From Buddleja alternifolia (Eukaryota; Streptophyta; Magnoliopsida; Lamiales; Scrophulariaceae), in assembly GCA_019426215.1 (NCBI GenBank), contig CM033394.1, forward strand, positions 37,074,423 through 37,138,422: a stretch of 64,000 bases of DNA, in the 5' to 3' direction. The notes under the pieces were generated by a model that was given only the letters and a program-made list of their open reading frames with translations, was not told the origin of the DNA and searched no databases. Position numbers and translations under genes: made by a program. Below, piece after piece: positions 24,881-36,257 of the stretch. How positions within the stretch are numbered: position 1 is the first letter of the stretch; each line of letters starts with the position of its first letter.

Positions 24881-25153
24881 TGTTCGAATGACACGAAATT
24901 CGTATGGTCATAGCGAAATGGCATTCTGTACAAAACGCAAGCTTATGTTTGCGCTCTCGTGATTTTAGCCATTTGAGATCGTTTAAGACCTCAAATATGC
25001 TTTTTATTACAAAATACCCTATTTTCATAATAAAACGCAAATTTGAGGCCTTAAACGATCTAAGATGACTAAAATCACGAGAACGCATAGTTATGCGTTT
25101 TGTTCAGAATACCGTTTCTCTATGACCGTGTGAATTTCGTGTCATTCCGACAC
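24881..25153. repeat. Long internal hairpin of CACTA-like copy 1
   Basis: Arms of about 120 bp, 24881-25000 and 25030-25153, are near-complementary with a short AT-rich loop. Recognisable pairs include GACACGAAATTCG with CGAATTTCGTGTC-like sequence, and CTCGTGATTTTAG with CTAAAATCACGAG. The same hairpin is found in copy 2 at 62036-62314. Confidence 0.85.
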
Positions 25154-25184
25154 CGCAAAATTTCAATCGAGAAATATTTTCATA

Positions 25185-25565
25185 AATACACAAATATACG
25201 TACACCCACACATACACAAATACACATACACCCATCAACATATACACAAATATACATACACCCATCCACATATATACATACAACCACATATACACAAATA
25301 TACACACACCCACACATACACAAATACACCCTTTAACATATACACAAATATACACACACCGGCCATCCACATATATACATACACAAATATACATACACTC
25401 ATCCACATATATACATACACAAATATACATACAACCACATATACACAAATATGCACACACCCACACATACACAAATACACCCATTAACACATACACAAAT
25501 ATACATACACCCATCAACATATACACAAATATACATACAACTACATATACACAAATATACATATA
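25185..25565. repeat. CA/TA-rich tandem minisatellite
   Basis: Loose repeats of words such as ACACAAATATACATACACCC and ATCCACATATATACATAC fill the block. Long open frames here (up to 289 codons, with Tyr/Cys/Val repeats) are artefacts of the repeat period. A reverse-oriented counterpart is at 61570-62010. Confidence 0.9.
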
Positions 25566-26151
25566 TATATATAGTGAGAGAAAGAGAAGAGGTAGGCTTA
25601 CGGTCGTGGTCGTGGTCGTGGTGGCGGCGGCACAGGTATGTGGTGGTGGTGGTGGCGGCGGTGGTGCCGAGCCTTTGGGGGGGGATCGAGAGAAAGAGAG
25701 AGGCCGAGAGTAGTGAGAGAGAGGCAAAACTGAAATTTGAGAGTGAGAGAATAAGGGGGGGCGGCTGTTTGACCTAGTAAAAACCCGACAGCCTATGACA
25801 GCGGTTCGGGGCGAACCGGTGTCATATCCCAACACTATGACAGCGGTTCTCCCAGAACCGCTGTTATAGCCCAGCCCTATGACAGCGGTTGTGCAAAACC
25901 GCTGCCACAGGTTACTTTTTTTTTTTTTTTTTCTGAAAAATTTATGACAGCGGTTCGTGGCGACCGCTGTCATATCTCGGAACTATGACAGCGGTTCGGG
26001 GAGAACCGCTATCATAGGTCCAAACCGAATAGCCCTATCACAGCGGTTTTGCAAAACCGCTGTCATAGGTCCCAACCAAATAGCCCTATCACAGCGCTTT
26101 TGCAAAACCGCTGTCATAGATACGCTGTAATAGAGTATTTTTGTAGTAGTG

Positions 26152-27809
26152 AACTCTTTCCTTAACAATAAGAAACTTAATGTCAATATGCTTAGACTTA
26201 GAAGAGCTCATATTGTTATTTCAATAAAAGGACTCAGATTGTCACAAAATAACTCTAGTGGTGTTTCAATACCATCAACTATATATGCAACGTCTAATGA
26301 CAAAATTTTGCAGCCAAATTGCTTGATTTGATGCCTCATAGCATGCTACAAATTTTGCTTCCATGGTGGAGGCAACGATGAGTGTCTGCGTCGCACTCCT
26401 CCGAGAGATTGCTCCCTCAGCCAGTAAATAAATGTAGCCTGAAGTGGATCTACAACTATCCTGGCATCCTACAAAGTCAAAATCGGAGTACCCTATGATT
26501 TTTAATTGATCCGACCTTCTATATGTAAGCATGTAATCTTTTGTTCTCTTTAAGTATCGCATAACCCTTTTGGTTGCTATCCAAGGATCTTTATCCAGAT
26601 TGCTGAGGTATCTGCCCAATATTCCAACAATAAATGCGAGATCTGGACGAGTACAGACCTGTACATACATCAAACTCCCTACAGCTGTAGCATAAGGGAT
26701 ATCCTTCATTCCTTTAGACTCCATCTCATTTTTGGGGCATTGATTGAGACTGCATTTGTCTTCCTTAGAAATTGGGGTATCACCTGATTTGCTATCCTGC
26801 ATGTCAAACCTTTGAAGTACCTTATTGATATAGGCCTTTTGCAACAAACTAAGAATACCCCGAGAACGATTTTGATGTATCTGGATTCTTGATACAAAAG
26901 ATGCATCGTCAAGATCCTTCATCTCAAATTTCTTAATCTCATGCAATAAGTCTGTATCATTGGCGGCAAGTAGAATGTCGTCCACATACAAATCAGGAAA
27001 ATATATTTGTTTCCACTAAACTTATGGTATATACAATCATCAACTATATTTATCTCAAAATCGAATGATAAATCAACTTGATGAAATTTGTAATATCATT
27101 AACAAGAAGCATGTTTGAGTCCATAGATGGATTTCTTGTGTTTGCAAACCATTTGCTTTGAATCTTCTAAAACAAAGCTTTTTGGTTGCACCATATATAT
27201 AATTACTTTAATGTTTCCATTTAAAAACGTTGTTTTGACATCCATCTGGTCTAACTCTAAATCAAAATGTGCCACTAGTGCCATTATTATCTTGAAAGAG
27301 TCTTTCGAATAAACTGGAGAGAAAGTGTCTTTATAATCAATGCCCTTCTTTTGAGTAAATCCCTTAGCGATTAGACGTTAGTTATGTCTTTCCACATTGC
27401 CTTGTGAATCCCTTTTGGTTTTAAATTTCTATTCACAACCAATAGGTTTTACACCCTTTGGCAGTGGAACAAGATCACATATGTCATTGTCTTTCATTGA
27501 CTTGATTTCGTCAATCATAGCATCTATCCACTTTTGAGAGTCAGAACTTTCAATGGCTTGATGGAAAGTGATTGGATCATTTTCCATCACACCAATGTTT
27601 ACCTCATGTTCATTGAGAAATACAATGTAATCATCTGAAAAAACATTTCTTCTCTCTCTGGTGGACCTCCTGAATGACATTGGTTTTTGAGGTTGTTGAG
27701 TTTGCTCCTCTGGAACAACTTGTTGATCTAGGTCAGGTATAACTTGATGACCCATATCAGGGAGAACTTCAACATTGTCTTGTTGTCCCAAATGTTTTTC
27801 TTGAACCAT
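26152..27809 (-). pseudogene. Copia reverse transcriptase and RNase H, decayed
   Basis: The minus strand shows DVKTTFLNG and KSIYGLKHA (RT palm lead-in), the catalytic YVDDILLAA box near 26985, then the Copia RT/RNase H stretch with GSLMYVQVCTRPDLAF, RYLSNLDKDPW, YSDFDFVGCQDSCRSTSGY and STMEAKFVA. Several stops and frame changes separate the pieces (for example between 26991 and 27099). RNase H continues at 24456-24575 beyond the inserted CACTA-like element. Not functional. Confidence 0.9.
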
Positions 27810-27949
27810 GTCAAGAATGAAATCCTAATCAAGGTCAATAACAATTGTAGGAAGAGGAATAGTAACTGATTTCTCCTGAAAAAATAAAGTCTCTAACCCT
27901 ATCTCCCCCCTCAACCTCAATATCTTCAAAGAACCAGACATTTTCCATC

Positions 27950-28982
27950 TCAAAGAATGTTCCAAATGTGGGATCATAAAACTTAAACCTCAATAATCTT
28001 CTAGAATATCCAACAAAGTAGCTACTGAGTGTTCTTAAGTCTAGTTTCCTTTATTTTATTCTATTAAGCCTTGTCTCAGCTGGACAACACCAAATGTGTA
28101 AATGCTTAATTTAACACAGGTTTCTTAATCATCCATAGTTCATAAGGGGTTTTGGTCGTTGCTTTTGTTAGAACTCTATTTAGGGTATAAACCACGGTCT
28201 TAGTGAATTTGGTAAGGTAGTATGACTAATCATACTTCTAACCATATCGTTTAAAGTTCTATTTTGTCTTTGAACTACGCCATTCATGTTAGGACTATTG
28301 GGCATGGTTTACTATGGGACGATTCCACACTCCTCTAGGAATTTAGGAAAAGGTCCTCGACGTTATTCACCTGATCCATCATTTCTACTGTAGTATTCAC
28401 CACCACGGTCAGATCTGATGCCCTTAATTGTTTTTCCAAGTTGATTTTCATCTTCGGCCTTAAATGATTTGAAAATGTCCAGAGCTTGAGACTTCTCATG
28501 TATTAAGTATAGGTAGTCATAACGAGAGTAATCATCTAGGAACGTTATAAAATATTTTTAACCATTTCATGAAGGTGTATGAAATGGTCCACAATATACG
28601 TATATATAAGTTTTAAAATATCCTTAGCTCTCTCGGCTTCTAATTTTCTCTTGTTTGTTTGTTTGCCTTTAATACACTCGACACATATTTCATTTTCTGA
28701 AGTATCTAGTGCATCGATAATCCCATCTGACACAAACCTTGAAATTATTTGTTTACAAATATGACCTAATCGCTTGTGCCATAACGATAGAGAGTTCTCG
28801 TTCGTTAATGTTCGTTTAGTGTCATGCAAATCAATGTGCAAGTTTTCATTAAACGAGGTAACTGTATCAAGCAAATGTAGGTCATCATAAGATGATAAAG
28901 TACTGGATCTAATAAATTTAGAATCACAAAAGAGACAACATCCATTACTACTAAATGAACAAACATACCCTTCTTTGTCCAA
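27950..28982 (-). pseudogene. Copia integrase region, decayed
   Basis: A GAG-pre-integrase zinc-binding segment is clear (LWHKRLGHI ... NEICVECIKGKQT, HHCC pattern). Further down the strand, near 28380-28430, is the integrase core text SDRGGEYYSRNDGSG in another frame. Stops break the frame repeatedly. Confidence 0.8.
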
Positions 28983-29189
28983 AACACAAATGAAAATTAA
29001 ATTCCGTCTAAATGATGGTACAACATATGTCTCATATAAATCTAAATAAAATCCAATATTTAATAATAACGTAAATGTCCCTATTGCTTCAACTCTATTG
29101 AATTGACATTCCCTACATAGATGAATCTTTCAGCATCACTTGGATTTCGGCAACTCAAGTAGCCTTACATAGACACAATTATATGAGTG

Positions 29190-30106
29190 GTAGCACCAGA
29201 GTCTAGCCACCACATATGGCTAGGCACTGAAACCAAAATTAACTTCAGAACAAACAAGACTAAGACGTGTACAATTTTTTACACACCAAGCGTGATATTT
29301 AGCACATTCTTTCTTGATATGAGAAGGATCGTGACAGAAGAAGCATGATGTACCTTATTGGGTCCATTTAACCCCTTTAGTCCCTTTTTCTTTCAGTTTG
29401 AGACCACATTATCCTTACCCTTTCTTTTCTTGATAATGCCTGAGGAGGATACCAACTGAGCACTTTCAATCATTTCATGTCTCAACCTCTATTTCTCTTG
29501 CACACAATGCGAAATGAGCTTATTCCGAGTCCATTTCTCCATTTGACAGTTATAACTAACCACAAATTGACTAAATTGTGTAGGAAGAGATATCAAAACT
29601 AAATGCACGAGCAAGTCATCAGACAGCTCTACCTTAAGTGCCTTTAGTTTTTATGTCAAATGAGATATCTCCAGGATGTATTCCCTTATGTTACTTTTTG
29701 TTTTACATTTCATGGAAACAAGATTGTGCATAATGGAGCTTGTCTCTGACTTTTTTTCCTTGACAAAGCATTTTTCAAGCTTCTCAATGAACGCCTTAAC
29801 ATTAGTCTCCTCAGACATCGTGCTCCTGAATGTTTCTGGAATTGCACGCTTCAGGATCTTAAGACTCAAGCGATTTGAGCAGTCCCACTTTTCCAATTCC
29901 CTCTTATCATCAGAGGTACTTGTAACCGTAAGATCGGCATGACGCCGCTCCTTTAGTGCAAGGTCTATATATATGCAACCAAGAACTATCATAACACTCT
30001 CCTTACAGTCCTTAAAGTTGGTGCTATTAAGCACTGGAGTGGAGTTGATATGGGCAGATACAGATACAACAGAACAATTAACGGAATCGAGAACAAAATA
30101 AACCAA
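29190..30106 (-). pseudogene. Copia gag and protease region, decayed
   Basis: The first 150 codons read as a Copia gag of the UBN2 type (STPVLNSTNFKDCKESVMIV, later FIEKLEKCFVKEKKSE and MKCKTKSNIREYI). After a frame break come a SLPTQFSQF-like segment, a CCHC zinc knuckle near 29290-29350, and the protease active site WLDSGATTHI near 29200. The frame is broken. Confidence 0.85.
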
Positions 30107-31303
30107 ATAAGCTCACATAAAAGAACTGAAGCTTTAAGCAGACAACTATACATAAATTCAAAATGACAATTTCCATCACAAGAAAATCGGTATTACTTTG
30201 ATTCTAGACTTTGGACAGAGAAACAACTTATAAGTGATTTTCTTGGTGTAGCAATCAAACATTGACAATAAAATCCAGTCAAATGTCAAGACTTTATTTG
30301 GATCGACTCAACACGCACATGGATACCTGATAATTGTCACACGTTTACTACCACAATTGTGTTTGAATTTTTTCCAGATAATAATAATCTTCCTTTGGGC
30401 CGATTATTACTCACATGAAAAATCACATACACACAAATATCTTAGTATTTCGCTTTCCAATAATTTATACAAAAGAGATTACTTTAGTAACATATTGCTT
30501 CAATTAATCAACTTAAAATACCAAGCACTCACATAAAAACATAACCAATGTCATTTTTGAATCTTTCTTCAAAGATAAATTCAACCCTAAAAGGTTCATT
30601 AAATAATCCATTGGTGGAAAATATCTTCATAACTAAAAGAACATGTATTTGTCCTAATTCTACAAACAAACCCAAATTTACACAAAAAATAGGGATTCTC
30701 AATGAACATGCATCTATATTCTCACCAAAGCAAATCACATTTTAATATATGCAAGCTTCTAAAACAAGAATTATGGATTCACTTATCCACTATATATATG
30801 CCGAACACCCATCAGCCAAAGCGTCATATTTATCCTCTTATTTCTTTTCATGATAATTATGCAGTGATGACAGAAAAGAAAACCATTCTTTATACCACCA
30901 TCAAAGCTCATTTACACTGAGGATTACTACCCGAAAGGGACAAGAAATATATAAGCCCAAATAAATAATGAAGAAGCGAATTCCCCTTTTTCTTAACCAC
31001 CAAGAAAGCACCAATACGATGTCAGAATTATCAAGAAAAAAAATAAATTCATGAAGACATAATCAACATCACATATCCATTGTAAAGCAATTCCGGCGCA
31101 TAATCTCTTGATAGAATTGAATATTAAATAAATTTCTAAATTTGTCTCAAATTTTCGGTGGTTACGGGAAAGTAAATTCATCAACTCACCGAACTGAATC
31201 AAATATACAAATTGCAGCGGAAACAATTTTCTCTTCAAATCTCAAGATTCTACCAAAAATTCCATATATATTTCACGAACAATCATGAGTTCTTTAATCA
31301 GAA

Positions 31304-31314
31304 CTCTGATACCA
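31304..31314 (-). other. Primer-binding site of the Copia element
   Basis: TGGTATCAGAG reads on the minus strand just inside the 5' LTR, complementary to the 3' end of initiator tRNA-Met, the common plant LTR-element primer. Confidence 0.88.
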
Positions 31315-31781
31315 TTTGATAGAAATTTGAAGCCCTAAATGTTTGAACTACATGATAATCGCGTAATAAACATTAAATTGGAAGTGTACTAGAATCCATG
31401 AGAATGAAATTGGTCTTAGATTATGTCTTCCAGTTGTGTTGTAGACCTTGGGTTTTTATCTAAAAAATGGATATCCGAGAGAAAAGGGAAAAGGCGCAAA
31501 ACCTCTTCTACGCACAACTAGGGACCATAACCCTTTTTATAGATAGGTTTTGGACTTACTAATTAGTCCATCATAAATCAAACATAAGTCATTGAGTATC
31601 TACATATATTTAATTAGATCCCCCATACTTAATATAAGATGACTTAGGCCCCTACGACTTTATTTGATCACTTAAATTAGGCCCTAAGCTTTAAGATAAT
31701 CAAATATGTATAATTAAACTGCAATGCTTACACACGTCTGTATATCCAAATACTAAACCTTATATATACGTACATAAAATG

Positions 31782-32970
31782 TGTGATACCCGCAATTTTT
31801 TTTAATGATAAAATAATAATTTGATGGCTAGTACTATCCTCTATTGGAAATTACTTGATCTATATTAGTTTTATAACTAATATGTCAAGATATTATATTA
31901 AACAAGTGGATTGAAATTATTTTTACTAGATAATATCTATTAGGGGTTTGAATGTAAATATAATTGCATTAAGGATCACATTTGAAAAGGGGAAAGCAAG
32001 ACGTATTTTCATATTAGTCCTTGTTGCAACTCTATATATACCCTTATACATCCATCATTTTCCTTACAACATCAAAAGGCAATGAAGAAGGGAAATATCA
32101 GCATTTTCGCACAACATTTTCAGCACTGGCAATGTTTGTATTTTCAAGTTTTGACGGATGAAATGATGTCCAAATTGAGTTTTCTTTAGCTCGAATTCTT
32201 CAAAAAACAATGAGGAATGACACTATGGAATCCGAGTTTTCTTATCTGCTACCAAAAGTTTCAGAATTGGCCCACACCGTGCGCTAGGCTGTTCAGATTT
32301 TGGTTTCCAGAATTATATTCTATTTTCATTTGCCAAGAAATAGACCTTCCATTGGTCTGATCGGACATGCAATACCACCTCTGGAAAGCTCATTCAGTGT
32401 AGAAATTATTACTGGTAAGTTTTGTTGAAAATCGTTTAGAAAATATTTCAGTATTCTCAGTCAAATCATCTCTGCCAGTCATCTCTATTGAATTCCAGAA
32501 TCTGTGTTTCATATTCAATTGCCCAAAAATCCCTTTTTCTATGATCTGATTATACATGTAAAACCATATTTAGAATTCTTATTTAGTATAGATATGTTGA
32601 ATGGTAAAGTTTGTTGAAAATTGATGAGGAAATTGTCAGAAATGGCCACCAAACGATCTATGCTAGTGTGCTATTTTAGTTTCCAGAAACTATCATTCAT
32701 GTTTCTTTGTTCTGAAATACCCCTTTTCTTGGTTCTATTGAAAATTCAAGACAACCATTAGACATCCCTTTGAATGTAAATGTTGATACTAGCAAGTCTT
32801 GATAAATTACATGGTGTAATGTGACTTAAAAAGTTGATTTGATTATAAGGTGCTAGGAGGTGGCTAAATCTGGCAGTTTTGGGATGTTTATTTTGAAGGC
32901 CGAATTTACCCTATTTCGGTTAGGTTCTTGAGATTGAATTTGAATATTAAAAAAGATTAGTTATTTGGGA

Positions 32971-33004
<34 letters not shown>

Positions 33005-34607
33005 TACGTTAGTTGTTTATTGAAATGTTAAAGGGACAAAAAAGGATAATGGCGGAGACGCGAGCCAATTGAAGGAGGCACACGGTGAAGCGATTTTGTG
33101 CAATCTTGTTCACGTATAAACAATGGAGGTTTTCAGCTTCTTTGATCCGAGTTATACATATTCCAAAAGATGGGTGAGTGTTGGGTAAGTTGTCTTAGCA
33201 TTAACCTTTCGTTATTTCCAATTAAGTGTGTATCATATTGGGAATTAGAATTTAGATAACTTGATTACGAAAGTATAGCAATGCTTATGTTCTTATTTGG
33301 AATAGGTTCATTCTCTACAACACTATTCAAGGAAACACAATTTGACGAGTTGGTAGAGTTGGATATTCGGTCGGTGATGATTTTGGCTAGCTCGGAAGTG
33401 TACCGTGAGTTACCTATCAAAACTATATTTATATGTCTTTCAAAACTGGAAGGAAGTTTTATTATGTCCCATATGTATTTATATGCAATTTGTCGTGGTT
33501 TTACCATTATCAAATAAATGAATTTCAATGTTTTTCATATAATATCAAAAGTACTTTTTCTAAACCATTGCATTGTACATTTTTCCAAAGTAATGAATCG
33601 TTTTAAATGCATATTTTGGAGAAAATGATTTCCAAAAAAGTATATCTTCTACAGACTTTTTGACACTTATTCACTAAAATTGACTGATTATTGTATTATG
33701 GGCCAAAAGGCCACTATTGCATCAACTGTGAAATTATGTGATTGCATATTATATATGGTTAAGTGTCGGGCCCAAGTGTCGGGTTTGGATAGGGCTAGGG
33801 TTTAGCTGGACAGGCATGGGCCTACGGTCTTAAAACTGTTCCCGTTATCCACAGCCAAATCCCAAGACCTAAAGACAAAGTGTTCTGAGGGTGAGTGGGT
33901 CGTAGGAATTGAATTGTGGCATATCCGGGATATGACCAAATGGGCTTTGAGAGCCTAAGTGGGGAGGCATAAGATGATGACTTTTAAGCCAATTGTTCAG
34001 GGGTGACAAGGAAGAAGCAGCGGGACCCAAAGTGCTATGAGCAAAGTCATCGGACGCGATGCCACTGCTAACATGGCCCCCTACTGCTTAAATGTGAAAT
34101 GTAAAGTTTATTGTAACTGCTTATTGATTGAATGCATATACTAAAGTTTTGGTGTCATATCACCTATTGCTTAACTACTAGCATGAACGCAATTGTCATT
34201 TTACCTATTTCAATGATTTTTTGAAAAATAAAAAGTATTATTGATTTCAGCTCATTAACTTATGTTTTTTTGGGTCTAAAAACTATTTTAAGCACCCTTC
34301 ATATGAACACTAGCGCTCACTAAGCATTTGCTTACGTATTTCAATTTCTTTCTTCCAGTTAGAGGTGAGTTGCGCAATGAAACTGGCTTGGAGGATCATG
34401 AGTATAAACATGGACAATCCTAGAGGTGAATATTGCAGATTGAGTCATGGATAGTAAGTTACTTATATGTTTGGTTGACGTTATTAGGGTTGTGACCCTA
34501 CTAGATAAATTGTTGGAAGTGAGTTAGATTTTGGAATGAATTACTTTATTGAGAGGTTCACACTTTCAGTTTAGGCCCCTTTCAGGGCTGAAAATTGGGG
34601 CGTGACA
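31782..34607 (+). mobile_element. Solo LTR, 2.8 kb, probably Ty3/Gypsy
   Basis: It starts TGTGATACCCGCAATTTT and ends GGGGCGTGACA, a terminal pair common in plant Gypsy LTRs (compare GGGGTGTGACA of the element at 54126). Flanks AAATG and AAATA are a 5-bp duplication with one change. A TATA-like CTATATATA at about 32033 is a plausible LTR promoter. A TA-rich microsatellite lies at 32968-33004. No retroelement protein is encoded. Confidence 0.75.
32968..33004. repeat. TA-rich microsatellite
   Basis: A TA dinucleotide run with one ACAT interruption sits inside the Gypsy solo LTR. Confidence 0.9.
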
Positions 34608-34631
34608 AAATAAGTCCATAAAATTCTAACA

Positions 34632-36257
34632 TTACATACCCTTTTGTCACAAATTGTTATAAATGACATCTTATTCCTATTTTTTGTCAATTTCAAACTA
34701 ATGAAATTATTGTGACAGTAAAAAATTTGCCACTTAATATAGATAAATAATGAAAACTTTGGTGTTAGTGCGTCATATCTTGTCTCTACTATGTTTTTTA
34801 GTATACACATAGCAAGGTTTATGATTAATTATTCGTGATTGAAATGTTTCTACAAAATGGTTTAGGTGTTTGACTATATTATTGTTTCATCTTTAATTTT
34901 ATTTACTAGAATCATATGGCATAAGTATGAGAAATCTCACATAGTACCCCTACCTTATTTAGCAAATATAATGCATGGCATGGTAATGTATATTATTAAT
35001 TCTTATATTAGCAAGACATTGAATTCGTTATTATGTCGTTTCTTATTTTTAATTTTTTGACCAACTTAAGGTTGGGAATCAAATCTTATAATGAGTTAAA
35101 TCTTAACAAATAACAATATTTCAATTCAGAAGAAAGAGAACTCGATCAACATATGTGCATAACAAAATTGCTTAGGACTCATACAAACCACCTACCACAT
35201 GTTTTATGACGCTTTCTAGAGTTTTAAATTCATCAATAATATAGAATATAGTTAGTTTACCATCTTATATGAGTCTAATTCAATCTTCCTTATTTCAACG
35301 ACCAAAGGATGTAGATCATGCCACGTTAACAATGAGTCGTCGTGGCATGATATACTCCATTTGATTTCAATATCAAATGTCTATAAGTATTTTTTGATTT
35401 GCATAAGAATCAAGACTTTTTGATTTATATGGATCTGATGAAGGGTCAATTTGGGTGATATCAAAGAATGAATATTGAATTTTCGGAACATGAAAGAAGA
35501 AATCCCCACATATCCATTCTTTCGTTTGTTCGGGCGATGTGCTCACACAAAGCAGCTTTTGTTAATAAATTAGATCTCCTATGCAAACTATTATTCTAAA
35601 AGTTCTTTGCCTAAAAATATTTAATGGACTTGGTTTAAGGCATGTCAGGTATAGCATATGGTCTACAAAGATGTCGAGTTGCAGCTCTTTTCAAAATTGC
35701 TTAATACATATGTACTTGTACTAGTCTTCACGGGCTATAAACTTTTTCATCTAATGCCTTTACATGTTTATAATAAACTTCAAACTTTTTCTTATTTATG
35801 AAACTTCTCCATGAGATTTCTTTGAAATTACTAATTATTAACTTTCTACAATTCGGTCTAGTGCATTCATTTTAAATGTCTGTTGTAAATTTGAAGAGAT
35901 AGAGAGGGTCATACTTGATGAGTACTACGACCTGCAAGTTTGGAGACATCTAGCATTAATTAACACATTAAAGGGGAGATGTTGTAAATGATATAATTTA
36001 ATAGTAATGACCGAAAGTTTACTAATTTAAATTTGACAACAACTGGCGCAATCTCATGAAGCACAACTTATCTATGCTTATCTACTGTAATCCTGAGATT
36101 TTATTAGCAGCCATGACTTTGTATGGTTCTTTCCCTAATCAGTTCAAATAATAAAGCTCATTTCTTTAAATTCTTAAGAATGCAAATTCTATATTATTAT
36201 ATATATGTGCTAATTGTATCTTAAAACTTCACATATTTTCCCTTTCGAACTGTCAAT
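34632..36257. other. Intergenic upstream of defensin 2
   Basis: No coding region is supported. A small inverted repeat (ATCATGCCACG ... CGTGGCATGAT) lies at about 35317-35352. AGGGGAGATGTTGTAAATG near 35974 resembles a Copia polypurine tract with an LTR start but no element could be traced from it. TATTATATATATG at about 36193-36206 is the best TATA candidate for the following defensin copy. Confidence 0.45.

Larger units (their letters stand above)
24576..26151. mobile_element. CACTA-like non-autonomous element, copy 1
   Basis: It starts CACTACTACAGAAAT and ends ATTTTTGTAGTAGTG, with AAC on both sides (24573-24575 and 26152-26154), a 3-bp target duplication typical of CACTA elements. Both subterminal zones carry many TATGACAGCGGTT ... 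AACCGCTGTCATA hairpin units. Inside are a long inverted repeat, a CA/TA-rich tandem block and a short GGT/GGC-rich zone. No transposase is present. It interrupts the Copia RNase H gene. A related element lies at 60830-62564. Confidence 0.9.
16041..34631 (-). mobile_element. Ty1/Copia LTR retrotransposon with four nested insertions
   Basis: The element reads on the minus strand: 5' LTR at 31317-34631, primer-binding site at 31304-31314, gag, protease, integrase, reverse transcriptase and RNase H, a polypurine tract at 24002-24013, and the 3' LTR at 16041-24001. TTACAT lies on both outer flanks (16036-16041 and 34632-34637) and includes the target duplication. After subtracting insertions both LTRs are about 480 bp. 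The coding region is full of stops and frameshifts, so the element is dead. Nested inside are CACTA 16137-21810, solo LTR 22083-23882, CACTA-like 24576-26151 and Gypsy solo LTR 31782-34607. The protein order protease-integrase-RT-RNase H defines Copia. Confidence 0.9.
31317..34631 (-). repeat. 5' LTR of the Copia element, split by a Gypsy solo LTR
   Basis: Pieces 31317-31781 and 34608-34631 together match the 3' LTR. On the minus strand it starts TGTTAGAATTTTATGGAC at 34631 and ends CTATCA before the primer-binding site. It preserves the empty target site of the solo LTR seen at 22083. Confidence 0.85.

Noticed and set aside
25104..25973. A 289-codon minus-strand open frame rich in Tyr, Cys and Val.
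   Set aside because: It runs across a CA/TA minisatellite and subterminal repeats of a CACTA-like element; several frames on both strands are open because of repeat period, not coding.
33265..33528. An 87-codon minus-strand frame inside the Gypsy solo LTR.
   Set aside because: No recognisable domain, an overlapping frame on the other strand, and LTRs rarely encode proteins.
35970..36000. Copia element 3' end (AGGGGAGATGTTG).
   Set aside because: No RNase H text upstream and no LTR pair could be found; the motif alone is too short.
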